Source: Gymnopus androsaceus JB14 (Eukaryota > Basidiomycota > Agaricomycetes > Agaricales > Omphalotaceae). Taken from it: a stretch of 64,000 nucleotides of DNA. Of this stretch, positions 1 through 10,331 are shown piece by piece. Position 1 is the first letter of the stretch. Every line of letters starts with the position of its first letter. The notes under the pieces were generated by a model. The model was not told the origin of the DNA. It saw only the letters and a program-made list of their open reading frames with translations, and did no database searches. The position numbers and the translations under genes are program-made. Where the stretch lies: NCBI GenBank assembly GCA_009733575.1, contig ML769383.1, positions 992,001 through 1,056,000 on the forward strand, written 5' to 3'.

Positions 1-1004
1 ATCGTGAAGGTCGAAATAACTGTCTAGAACAGAGATGGTCAAAGGAACGATATTCGCCACTGCAGTTACTTGACCTTACTCAAGGACAAGTGGCGCTTGC
101 GGTTGATTTCGCGTCTGAAAGCCTCCACTGAAGTGAATGCGCCATCGGCTGAGGGCTCCCAAATGGCTTTTTGGGGCGGGGCAGAATCAACTGAAGACAT
201 GGGAACGGGGAAGAAAATAGTATTCCTTCAATCAACCATGAGTGAGAATAATAACGAGTGAGAATAAAAACGACGCGCGATCGCGCGGCGCACTTGGCGC
301 TTAATACAGGCGCCCACTGCTGTCTTCACTAAGTTCCTCCGCTTCCATTTGAGGTATTTAAAGGTATTCAGATATTCAAGCTTGCTAAATTTAAGATATA
401 GTTAAGTGGTTGTATATTACGCAATCAACCGGTATGCATTTCAACAAAAAATCATCGATCATAGATGCCAGGTTGGACGCCAACTTTCTCAAAACTTTCT
501 CCATCTCCAACTTTTCGATGCCATGTCCTGTGCTCTTCTCACTGATGGGGTTTTGATTCGCCGAGCAATTATTTCCATCATCCAACATGAAAAAGTTCAA
601 GTTGTTCAACAGTGTTCAACACGATGGCTTGCCTCCAATTTAACCGCACATGGCACGTTCTGGTAAAGTTTTCGCTCGGGCTTTGTTTTGCTTCCAAGTC
701 AACCTTCCAACAGTTCATAAACATGTTCATGTGCTCTCCCTATCTCTCTCATTACTTTTCGGGAATCCCGGGAACAGACCTGTACGTATGCTGCAGAGTA
801 GCCACCCCACCTAAAAAAGGGTTCATTCATTTTGCATCACGACCCATACACAGGCTTCCAGCTGCCACTATGTGATCAACACTAGATGTCCATCTTGATT
901 CCGAGATTGACTGGGTCATCACGTATCTGGGAACTTTTTTGCTGTGGCGTCGAATCCTTTATTAGTAGTTCATCTTCCACCTTTACTTCCCACATACAGA
1001 GAAG
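1..1004. other. No supported gene
   Basis: Only short overlapping open frames without recognisable motifs are present. The last part is presumably the promoter and 5' UTR of the membrane-protein gene starting at 1005. I see no RNA gene or repeat. Confidence 0.5.
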
Positions 1005-1541
1005 ATGAACTCTCTACCTCAACCTATCCCTTCTTTCGTGTTTGCGTCTTTAGCGGTCTCTATCGCTGCTTCTGTTTTCGCTTTGACTGGACTCAGCCTA
1101 GGCGCGTCGCCCCTTCTTTGGACCATACCAGCTTCATTTGCTGCCACATTTCCTTACCATATTACGATCCTCGCTCTCGCTCGCGTCGAGCCTCACGGCT
1201 CCTCCCGACTCTTTTCAGCATCCAAAATCTTGTGCGGGTTTATCATAGCCGCGTCGTGGACTCTTTCTACTTGTGTCGCAATAACTGCGACTGTTTTAAA
1301 AGCGCTGGACGTATTTCCCAAATACGAAATGCACGTGGGGATATGGTTGATGTACACTTGCACAGCGCTTGCGCTTATTGAGGGTGTCTTGACCTGGGTA
1401 AATGCGATATGTAGTCGAAAGGAGAGGAAAAGGATAACATACGCCGCGAAATGGCGGCCATTGTACACAGACCTTTCATGGAGGTTCGATTCGCTCCACA
1501 TCTCAAACGTTGCCACTACTGACCTCTTCTTGTCTTTCTAG
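1005..1541 (+). CDS. Small multi-spanning membrane protein, function unknown
   Basis: An uninterrupted frame of 178 residues. Four hydrophobic stretches are visible: about residues 10-30, 35-58, 74-96 (GFIIAASWTLSTCVAITATV) and 110-132 (the segment around GIWLMYTCTALALIEGVL). A basic patch (SRKERKR) follows and would sit on the cytosolic side. The shape is that of a small four-helix membrane protein of the kind often annotated as hypothetical in Agaricomycetes. I do not recognise a family and assign no function. The gene runs convergently toward the ysh1 gene, with about 220 bp between the two stop codons. The last 15 residues look less conserved in style, so a missed 3' intron is possible. 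Confidence 0.6.
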   Translation: MNSLPQPIPSFVFASLAVSIAASVFALTGLSLGASPLLWTIPASFAATFPYHITILALARVEPHGSSRLFSASKILCGFIIAASWTLSTCVAITATVLKALDVFPKYEMHVGIWLMYTCTALALIEGVLTWVNAICSRKERKRITYAAKWRPLYTDLSWRFDSLHISNVATTDLFLSF

Positions 1542-1761
1542 TATCAATCGTGCACATGAAATATCAGTTGATGTTAACCTTTGCTTTGCTTTGCTTTATC
1601 ATATCTTGGACATGTATCAACTACCTCACTGTATCTTTGTGTTTTTTTTGTATATCGATATCGAGTAACCTAAGGCTATATGTATTCGTCGCAAATAAAA
1701 ATCCATCAACAATTGGAGACCTATTCTCCTTCTGACTTCTTCTCCTTCTGAGCTAGCTTAA

Positions 1762-4700
1762 TCAAGCACCAGATTCTAGATCCTCGGAGCCATTACCATT
1801 CGAAAGCTCGTTCCCGACTGCAACAATGTCCCCTCTAGCCCCACTTTCGGAATGGGAATAGTCATCTACCTTGAGCGCCTCTTCTTTGGGTATGACAACC
1901 GATTTCACTGCTTCCCTTTCGATAGTTTCCTCCTGTGAAGCTGGCGCAACAGATATAAACGATTCTGATAGAGAGCTTATAGTGGTGATAGCCATGGCGA
2001 GTACTGCCTCCACGCGCTTCTTCAAAGCCTCGCTCGAGCTCGAGACATTCTAAGAAAGATCAGCAGATGAATGCCGAGGTAATAGTATATAGCACTTACC
2101 AGAGTGACGAGATTTATCGTCGCGTCGGCTTCATCGAGCTGAACAAACAGCGACGCGTCGTGTTCGTCTTCTCCTTGCTCAGATTCATCCATAGCATCTG
2201 GTATATGAAGCTCGACTTCCCCGAAATGAGCCTCCAAAAACCGCGCTAGACTTTGATTCCTTGCCAACTGATCCAACTCTTTATCTGCATGGGGATGCTT
2301 ATGTTTGTCTGTATGCGAGTGAGAATGGGAATGGGATTTGCTGGTAACTTTAATAAAGCAAATGTTGAGATGTAATTTCAGTTTACAACCAAGAAAAAAT
2401 AGACTCACGTTTGACAGATGCAGGGCTTTTGTCGATTCCAGTTATTAGCGCCAGCGTCGAATCTGCGATCATATCATTACTCGCACTAGAATCCCATTCC
2501 AGCGTCAACTCATGTTCCTGTGTGTATTTGACATCTACCGCTCCCATAACCTGTTGTCGTTCGATTAAATAGGGGACAAAAAACTCGAAAAAGGAAACTT
2601 GGACTCGCCCGCATGGTATAGATACCTTCCTTATCAACTCCCTCTTCCACCTTGCCGTACATCCCCTCGAGATGCCATCGCACCAGCTCCCAGCCGACGC
2701 CGAGCGAAATTCGTTGGCGCTGACTGACGGTGCAGGTCGATAAACCGGCAAAGTCCTTCAAGTCTCGAGGGTCAAGAAGGGTGTACGAATAGTCTTTAGC
2801 CACTAGAAGACCAGCCACTACATCGTTCGCCTGAGGTGGTTTATCGGCCAGCGTACCGATGGCCTGCAAAAATAAAAATAAAAGTCAGGAAGACAATCTG
2901 AAAGGGGGGATGCATGTTGTCAATACCTTTGCCACTCGCTCACCCCGGAAAGAGAGTTCTAAGGTTTCGCAATTCCGAGGTGTATGAATTTTCACATCTT
3001 CATCTCGTTCCTTGTATCGAGATGTCATTGCCGCTCGCAAACGGCCCATTGCTGTCTGCTCTCCGTGTACCAGCACCTAAGCATCGCGTAGATGAATAAA
3101 GGTTAGTAGCCAAGATTATTTTGTGTGACGTACGACATGTTGAGCTTTGATCATCTCGATAAACTCGGAATTTTGTGAATAGTCGACATGGGCACTGAAC
3201 GAGATGTACTCGACCGAAATCTTTCTCGGAATCATACCACCTTTGATAGACTCGAATTCCTCTGGTTCGTTGATGATTTCCTGTGAACAAAAAGAATATG
3301 AGCACTTATCGGTGACAAAAACAACTCAAGGAAACCAGAAGGACAGCATCATTGACATCGTTCACTCAGCGGCACAAAAATGAGAAGCAACAATATTTTG
3401 ATTTCTCTTGGAGTATAATACAGGGATTGGTTATAAGTTATCACATTTCGACTCACCCTGGCCAATGTTCCTTCGACTGAATACCCGGTGATGATGAGAC
3501 CGTTACGAGAGTCGGGTGCCCACAGCTCGAACAACTCTCGACTTGGACCCGAGTCCATGAAACCGGGACTTGCGAGAACAAGACATGGAGGTCCTTCTGC
3601 TATCTTTTTTTCCCAACCTCTTGGTTGCGGCAGATTCGATATATGTCTAATGCCGATGATAAATACACGAATATCACGGCAAGTAAGATATGCAGACGTA
3701 CTTGAATACAAAAGGGTTGTCGCGTTTAGCAAATCTCGACCGAACGTTGGAGTTCATGGTGTGAATATATGTTTGGTACACCGCCATTCGACTTGCGAGC
3801 CAGACCAGAGGCGTAGTAAATCGGAACGTTGTGTAGGTCGGGGTGCTTTTTCCAGTATTCGTCAAGGATGAGAAGTAATTCTTGAGCTCTTCCGAGGGCA
3901 AATTGAGGGAGAAGAACATGACCGCCACGTCTTATAATGGCATGAACAAGAGTTGTGAACCGGAGCTCTTTCTCGGGTCTGCTTTCCAAAGTTTGAACAC
4001 CATAAGTACTTTCAACAATCAGAACATCGGGTCGAATTGGAGGTACTTCAGCCTTCACAAGATGTCGGTCCTCTTCGCGGGAGTAGTCACCGGTATATAG
4101 AATTCTAAGGCCAGCAATGTCAATCAGGAACATGCATGCCCCCAAAACATGACCAGCGTGGTAAGGCGTAAAGGAAACACCCGGGCATGGTGTGATCAGT
4201 TGGTGGGCGGAGATGGGGATGATGGAAGAGAGAGACATTGACATGTCGAGAGGAGAGAATAACGCGTCAGAATTTGAAGCACTAAGATGTGGTATTAGGA
4301 TATTGTTTAGGTTGCAAAGAAAGAGAAGTGACCTCATTCGAAGAAAATCCTGCATCATAAACTTGTGAAGCGCTTTGGTTGGATGGGTCATGTAGACCTT
4401 GCCCTTTCCATCTCGGAAATTCGTCTAGGAAAAATCAGCCATGTGCAGGAAGAAAAACGAAGGCCGCGACCTTTTCGGTAATGTAGGTTAACGCTGCGGC
4501 ATGATCCAAATGAAAGCTACTCAATATTAGTTGAATTAGAGAGAAGAAATAAGGTTGAAAACGAACTGAGTAACAAGAATTGCATCGACAGTACTCCAGT
4601 CTAAATCGTCAATAAATGGCAATGAAGCCATACCACTGTGAGCTGGATGAATTCCAGTGTCACAGACAATAGTTCTGCCTCGATACTGAAGCACACAGCA

Positions 4701-4844
4701 TGATCTTCCGACTTCTTGACCAGCACCTAGCATCGTAACACTCAGAGTAGGCGAATCGGCCATGACCGCGAAAGAGGTAAGAGGTGAAGGATTACGTAAA
4801 CTTCGCAAAACTTTTGATAGCGAACCTTCTATGGCGGGAGACAT
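1762..4844 (-). CDS. ysh1: Ysh1/CPSF73, pre-mRNA 3'-end endonuclease
   Basis: Endonuclease subunit of the cleavage and polyadenylation factor; it cuts pre-mRNA before poly(A) addition in the nucleus. The N-terminal metallo-beta-lactamase fold is clear: GAGQEVGRSC, then HFHLDHAAALTYITEK, where the zinc motif HxHxDH (about residues 93-98) is split by an intron inside its first His codon. The beta-CASP part follows: ILYTGDYSREEDRHL, IVESTYG, LLPQFALGRAQELLLILDEY, IYYASGLA, then LASPGFMDSGPSRELFELW and GLIITGYSVEGTLA. The C-terminal half (LRDPRDL-like loop, YGKVEEGVDKEG, QEHELTLEWDSSASNDMIAD) matches the CPSF73 C-terminal domain and carries a His-rich linker (SHSHSHSHTDKHKHPH). At least eight introns. 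The first Met is at 4844; an in-frame Met at 4763, just before SPTLSVTMLGAG, is an equally good start. Confidence 0.95.
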
Positions 4845-6400
4845 TCGATATTCAGACTTTCAGTACAGTGTAGGATCGCGTCGCAATCGTTAAATCTTCC
4901 GCCGCGCTTCATCATCCCTCTCATTAGGCTTGTCCAGGTGGAAACTTTCAAATGTCTAAGAACAACCAGATGCTATCTTGCCCTGTAAAAGACGAAAACT
5001 AACTCAATGCAATCTTTACTATCGACCTCCAGATGCTTGGTATACATTCCTTTTTCAGGATGTTGTATGTCAAGCTAAAGAGCTTGCACGACATATCCTC
5101 TGACAACAGACAGGATCGGGCTAGGCCAAATCATATTTTCTCAGTTGAGAGCCCGACTTGACCAAAAACAAATTAAATATGAGTCTCCCAACGACAGCTG
5201 GCTAGCAGTGTAGCACGTATTCATTCAACATCGTAAATCAGGTACAGGTATGTATCCCCTCAGCATTCCCTACCCAGCGACATTCCTGTTGATCTTGTCA
5301 CCAACCAGGTAGCGATTCCTCAATATGTTTTCAAATTGGTCAAACGCTGGTGTTCTTGGCGTTGTCTCTTACTCGTCCTAAGCCTTCATTTACCTGATGA
5401 AGGACACGAAGAAAACCAAGGACGACAGGATACATGGTATGAGGCAGTGATAAGTCAATGTGCTTGCCATTGATGAGTTGGTAGTGACAGTGGTTAGAGT
5501 ACGCCAAGGATTTATAAACCGTGATAAAACAGCGAATATCGATGTTCATTCGAGGGGACTGTCAAGCTAGATCTGACCGCCTTTGGTCATAGTGTTAAAT
5601 GGACGCCGGGAGAGCCCGCTGAGGGAGGAGTAGAAACAAGTTCTTGATCCTTGTCTTGCAAGCGTATGGTCTACTGGTCGCGTTTATTTCTCCCATTTGT
5701 ATTCCCTTTCACCGCTAGCAGATTGGTGCACCGATTACCGTTATGGAGGTGATTAACATATTAATCAAGTCTTAGTATCAGTACGGCCTCGACTAGGCCT
5801 AGTCGGTATGATATCGGGCCATCCAAGTCGGAGGTAACTCAGGACCTTGCCTCGAGAAAATGGAAATCAGTTTTGTATATATGTAAGTACCTTCTTGGGA
5901 AAACCATCTGTTTAAGGGCCGTAGTTTGCTGGAATCCGATATCCTTCATCAACTCCATCAGAGTACTCACACATTAACAACACAAAGCCTGAGCATCCGT
6001 GCCAGATTTAATTTGAACATGCGCACGTCCGCGTCCGATTGCTCTTTCTTGGCATCTCGGATCCATTACTGACGCATGGTTAAACGTTCTTTCTTTCTTT
6101 ACATACAAGATATGAGTTGGGAATACTTAGAGGATACGATGGGGCGATGGGTAAAAAGTCTAAGAATGAGATACGAATAGTATAAATCCAGTTTAACGTA
6201 TACATTCTGTTTTGAAGAGGCATTTCGTCTTTAGAAATAATATATTTTCTTTACTTAGCTGCATATTCCTCTTCAGAATCTAGACCATTTCCACTTCTCT
6301 TTTACTCTGACTGAGAGTCCCGTCAGAGCAGGTGTACTTATCATTCGACGCCTGTAAAATCATCAGTCAGCAGAGCAGGTGGTTGCTACTTAGCGCGCAC
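4845..6400. other. Gene-free stretch upstream of ysh1
   Basis: No frame with a recognisable motif. It contains the ysh1 promoter at its left end, a perfect 14-bp palindrome at 5791-5804 (gactaggcctagtc), and AT-rich sequence near 6080-6260. The right end may hold the last short exon and 3' UTR of the DUF6534-like gene. Confidence 0.4.
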
Positions 6401-7361
6401 TTACATGAGATGATGAGACGTGTTAAGTCCACTGGAGTCTCCTTTGGAACCCATCTGACTGGGCACGATGCGCCTGCTCCGAGTCGTCAGACCCGCTTCT
6501 GCATCACCTCGGGTTTCCATTGCACTGGCAAAGTGTATGTCTTCGATGTTTGATACCGTCATGTCATCGCCTGTGCCACGAATGTAATGTCTTGCATTCA
6601 AGTTGGCGAGAAACGCCGAAAAGTAGATGGAGCATTGCGGGTACTGAGCAATCGCAGTTGAAAAAGTCTGTTCCACTAGCAGTCTCATCCTATATGCAAC
6701 CAATAAGCAACATATCATTATGACAGGAACGAAAAGACACTAACGAGAACGAGGGAAATAATAGCAACGACGGCAGTCACCAATCCAGTGTCAATAATAA
6801 TGACTGTCAAGCGGCGCATGGTTCTCGAGATCCTGAGGCGCATGGGTAAGTTTGAGTGCATGGCAAGTCATCCTAAGCCCCTCGCCTTTTGGAAGACCTG
6901 AGCTTGGCCCTGTCCACAGAATCAGTGTCTTTGAGGAGCATGCTCATGGTTACTGCAATGAAAAAACCGACCACAGTGGCTGCTACGAGTCCCGCTCTCT
7001 TAAGATCCTGAAAAAAGAATTCAACATTGGTTGCAAATTTTTTTATAGACACACAACCAAGTTGATCGGGATGAAGATGCTTGCCTTGTTTATCGAAAAG
7101 ACGCAGTATACTAGAACATGCAGGTCATCAGCGAGCCCCCTCGCAAACGAAAATAATGTTGAATGACTTGCCTACCGTAACAGCTAGCAGCAGAAGATCA
7201 TCATCCTCAGCCATCGTAGACATATCACGATGCAGATAGAAGACATGGATACAGAACGTGAGCGCTGGTGAGCAGAGATACAGTGTGACGCTCACGAGTA
7301 CGATGATATGAGCAGAGATACAGTATGCACATGGCGTGTAAGCGACTGTCATGTCAGACAT
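6401..7361 (-). pseudogene. DUF6534-type membrane protein, partial or decayed
   Basis: The C-terminal part of an Agaricomycete DUF6534 protein can be followed through several exons: an uncertain helix (ALTFCIHVFYLHRD), a short exon with VYCVFSINKASIFIPINL, then DLKRAGLVAATVVGFFIAV, then RRLTVIIIDTGLVTAVVAII (matching the family's 'N-K-L-I-x-Y-x-V-N-T-G-L-x-T' helix), then QYPQCSIYFSAFLANLNARH (the final helix, which in this family ends in a 'L-x-A-T-L-N-x-R' motif). The family normally has seven hydrophobic segments in about 320-350 residues. I cannot find convincing sequence for the first three or four in the 800 bp further upstream, so the gene is probably 5'-degenerate. The function of the family is unknown. 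An intact gene with unusual introns is the alternative. Confidence 0.5.
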
Positions 7362-8154
7362 TGTACAGTCTCATGATGTATAAGGAGCACATTATATCAG
7401 ATGGCATGATAATGATCGACTGAATGAAGGATATCAGATGGAACGTCAAAATCGACAGTCGTGTATCAGAGTGAGATGATCAGTCGATCGATTAGAATCT
7501 AAGGCGCACGTCTGCATGAAATTGACACCCACAACGCGCAGGATATATATGCGGCTATGATTAAGGCGTCATATGAGGTAGATAAGTTCAATGTAATCAT
7601 AGGATTCTCTACGTTGGAATAGACTGAGCAGACATCGTGCCAAGTTGAATTTCGGATCCGGGAGGCGAGGCTGCAACGCGCGCTGTGCTAGCAAACCAAT
7701 ACCAAATAAGGACACATTAGTACATAGCAGTCCTTCAACCTTGAAGGTCGAATCGGAACACATCATCCACAGTATGAGTATGAGAACGTTGATATTACCG
7801 ACATTACTATGAAACAGAACTTGAGCCGCGACGTGGTTCCCGCACGATCGATATAGGTAGTCTGGGAGATGAACAGATGAACATGAAAGATCACTTTGGG
7901 CATGCGGCGCACCAGAGGAGGAGGCTCCTTGATTGCGAGCTCAGAAAGGGGAACAGGCGCCGTGGAGTATGTAGTTCCTTCCGCGACTTATGTAAAAGAG
8001 CTCAAAAGCTCACGCTTTCATCAGCAGAAACTGTTGGAAATGAAACACATCTTAACCCGCCTCCGCTGTAAATCCCTAAGAATAAGTAATTATAGGAGTT
8101 GTAAATGGAATGATCATCAGATAAACAATCGAACGACTAGCTAACCAGCAAAAG
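7362..8154. other. No convincing gene; expected place of missing DUF6534 5' exons
   Basis: Short frames on both strands show no clear membrane helices or family motifs. The minus-strand segment around 7600-7766 has a weakly hydrophobic stretch (NVSLFGIGLLAQRAL) that might be a decayed first exon of the neighbouring DUF6534-like gene, but this is not supported well enough to annotate. Confidence 0.35.
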
Positions 8155-9484
8155 TCAGAAACTGGAAACCTGCTCCTCGCACCATTTCCATAAGCTCTCT
8201 GCCATCTCCTGGTTCTGCGCGTGTTTACTGGGAACCTGCCGTCGCGCCCAAGCAGTCAAGTACTGTGGGACAGTGAAAAACTTTCAGCGATTATCGAGCC
8301 AAACTACATCAATAAATAGTTACCTCTCCGTTCATTTCAAGGGCTGCGTCCGAGGTCGCCGCGTATAAAGATGTGATGATGCCTAATGAGACTGGATAGA
8401 TGCGTATCTTCTCAACTATCCAGGCAAGAATGGGGTGCAAGTGGCGCAGCAGTTCTGACTTGACGCCCCCTGAATAAAATTGAGATCCATCTTAAGATGA
8501 GATTCGACATTATGATTGCAAACTACACGCACCAGGATGCAGAGAAATAGCCACGACACCCTGATCGCCGTATCGCCGTGCAAGCTCGGAGGAGATCAGG
8601 ATGTTGCCCTATCGCGTCGCGGGAATATACAATTATTCTAGCCACGGATTGGATAGACATACCAGTTTACTTTGACCATACAAGCGAGTTCCGGTAAGTT
8701 TCTTCCGTGCTGGCATCGCCGCATCGCCCTTCTGAAGCGAATCCCAGACGATTCCTTCCTTTGCGGCCATGTCGTGCCCGTCCGACGACACAGTTACCAC
8801 ACGAACAGGCCGCGGCGTGCCAGATATCTCGCCTTTCGCAGTGCGTAGGAGTGTGGGCATTAACAGTAGTGTCAGGAAGTAGTGTCCTGCAGAACTTTAT
8901 AAGTGAATACAGCAAGCATGAACAGGGGATGGTTCAGACCAAGGACGTTCACTCCGAATTGCACATCATAGCCCTGTGTGGTTTGAGGGCCAATTCCAGG
9001 AGAGTATAAGACACCGCTACAAGGAAACGTCAGTAAACAACAAGTCGTCATATTCTATAGCGGCTCACGCGTTGTTAATGAGAACATGCAGTTCCTGTTC
9101 CATTGAGATGTACTGTTCTGCAGCTTTTCTGACAGAAGCAAGGTCGGCAAGGTCAATCTTCAAGAAATGTATGTTTGATTTTCCTGTGCTCTGACAGATA
9201 TCATCTATAGCAGTCCGAGCCCTCTCCTCTGAGCGCGCGGCGAGGTACACCTTGGCATTGCGAGCAACTAGTACCTATTTGCAAAGTTCAGATGCAAGCG
9301 CGAAGCAACAAAAGGACTGCCTCACACGACAAGTATCTAGTCCGATACCGACGTTGCCGCCTGTCACCAGGAATATCTTCCCAGTGAGGTCGGAGACAGC
9401 TTCAGCCGTCCATGTTGGTTTTGGGGGCCACTTTTCGCTGAAAGATCCAACGCGTTTAGGTGGCGGGAGCTTTGACGCAGACAT
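8155..9484 (-). CDS. Short-chain dehydrogenase/reductase
   Basis: NAD(P)-dependent oxidoreductase of the SDR superfamily, retinol dehydrogenase/WWOX-like type. The dinucleotide-binding motif TGGNVGIG follows DLTGKIFLV near the N-terminus. Next come VLVARNAKVYLAARS, with an Arg after the second strand that favours NADPH, then LKIDLADLASVRKAAEQY and HVLINNA. The catalytic Ser lies in VRVVTVSSDGH and the YxxxK motif in LYGQSKLV, so the active site looks complete. The C-terminus is WKWCEEQVSSF. Five or six introns. I prefer the Met at 9484 (SASKLPPPKRVGSFSEKWPP), since homologues start close to such a segment; an upstream in-frame Met at 9511 exists. The substrate cannot be read from the sequence. 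Confidence 0.88.
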
Positions 9485-9722
9485 AGAGCAACAAGATAGG
9501 TAGTTCTTCAAGTGACTTGACAGAAGATTGTGAGCTGGTGGGAGAAGTGAATCTGAACACGATTGCCTGTTGCAGCTTTATGTTATTTAGTAGAGTTGAG
9601 CATACTAGGGCGCTTACTTGAATGTCTTTGGCGCCTAAAGGCGCTTTTATCTATTTTGATCTTATCTGTTTGGCGTCAACATTGAATTTTCCTCCTCTTC
9701 AATACGAAGCTCAATTATCCAC
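9485..9722. promoter_or_regulatory. Divergent intergenic promoter region
   Basis: About 240 bp separate the start codons of the minus-strand dehydrogenase and the plus-strand lysine-rich protein, so both promoters must lie here or overlap. A short inverted element 'ggcgcctaaaggcgc' is visible around 9630-9645. No experimentally known motif is recognised. Confidence 0.4.
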
Positions 9723-10148
9723 ATGTCCAAAAACAAACGGGTCAAGTCCCACAATCCAGGAGGAAAGAGAGATAATGCGGCGAAAGACGCTGTAAAAAAG
9801 AAGCGAAAGACGGATGGCCGAGCGTCCAAGTTCAAAAATGCTGAATTGAAAGCAACTCTGGACAGTCAGGCTCATCTTCTCTATGACGTGAGTGAACTCT
9901 TCCTTCTTTCCCTGTGCATCAGACTGAAGAAAAGTATGTTAGATGTCGAAAGCACCAATGCCTAGTAGAAGTATTTTACCAGAGGCGAACGTCCATGACC
10001 TTACCGCTGTTCTGGGTAATCTATGACTTTACTGGCAGCCAAACGCTTTCCTGTACGTGGCTGGTTTTATCGAGTTCACTCGCTCACATTGTGCCATGCA
10101 GATAATCAGGGACCTTACTCCTTGCATATAATTGTCATGTATTCTTAA
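9723..10148 (+). CDS. Small lysine-rich hypothetical protein
   Basis: The first exon (to about 9890) encodes a strongly basic segment with nuclear-localisation character: KNKRVKSHNPGGKRD, then AAKDAVKKKRKTDGR, then a short helix ending AHLLYD at a good GTGAGT donor. Downstream exons are small and uncertain. One consistent splice path gives TEEK, SILPEANVHDLTAVLG, AKRFPV and HNQGPYSLHIIVMYS before a stop at 10146-10148. It converges on the large minus-strand gene ending at 10332. I do not recognise a family. The N-terminal exon looks real, but the exact 3' structure is a guess. Confidence 0.4.
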
Positions 10149-10331
10149 TTGTACTAAACAGGGAGGGGCATTTACACTACGCAGAATATCTTGAAGCATT
10201 AGGACAAGTCCAGCGGAAAGCAGGAATTTTCTAGTCAGAACAGAGTACGAACGCAATAACTCAACAAAGAACAGAAAAAAGACACAGAAAGAGATACAGT
10301 TATACACATACAGTCCAACTAGTTCATTCAT

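Noticed and set aside
944..1381. 145-codon plus-strand frame overlapping the small membrane protein
   Set aside because: Starts without ATG, lacks membrane helices and is a shadow of the better frame at 1005-1541.
5791..5804. Perfect 14-bp palindrome as an operator or origin element
   Set aside because: A single palindrome of this size is expected by chance in some windows and has no nearby gene or repeat structure to support a role.
7877..8144. Two overlapping plus-strand frames rich in Arg and Gly
   Set aside because: No ATG context, no motif and no splice support.
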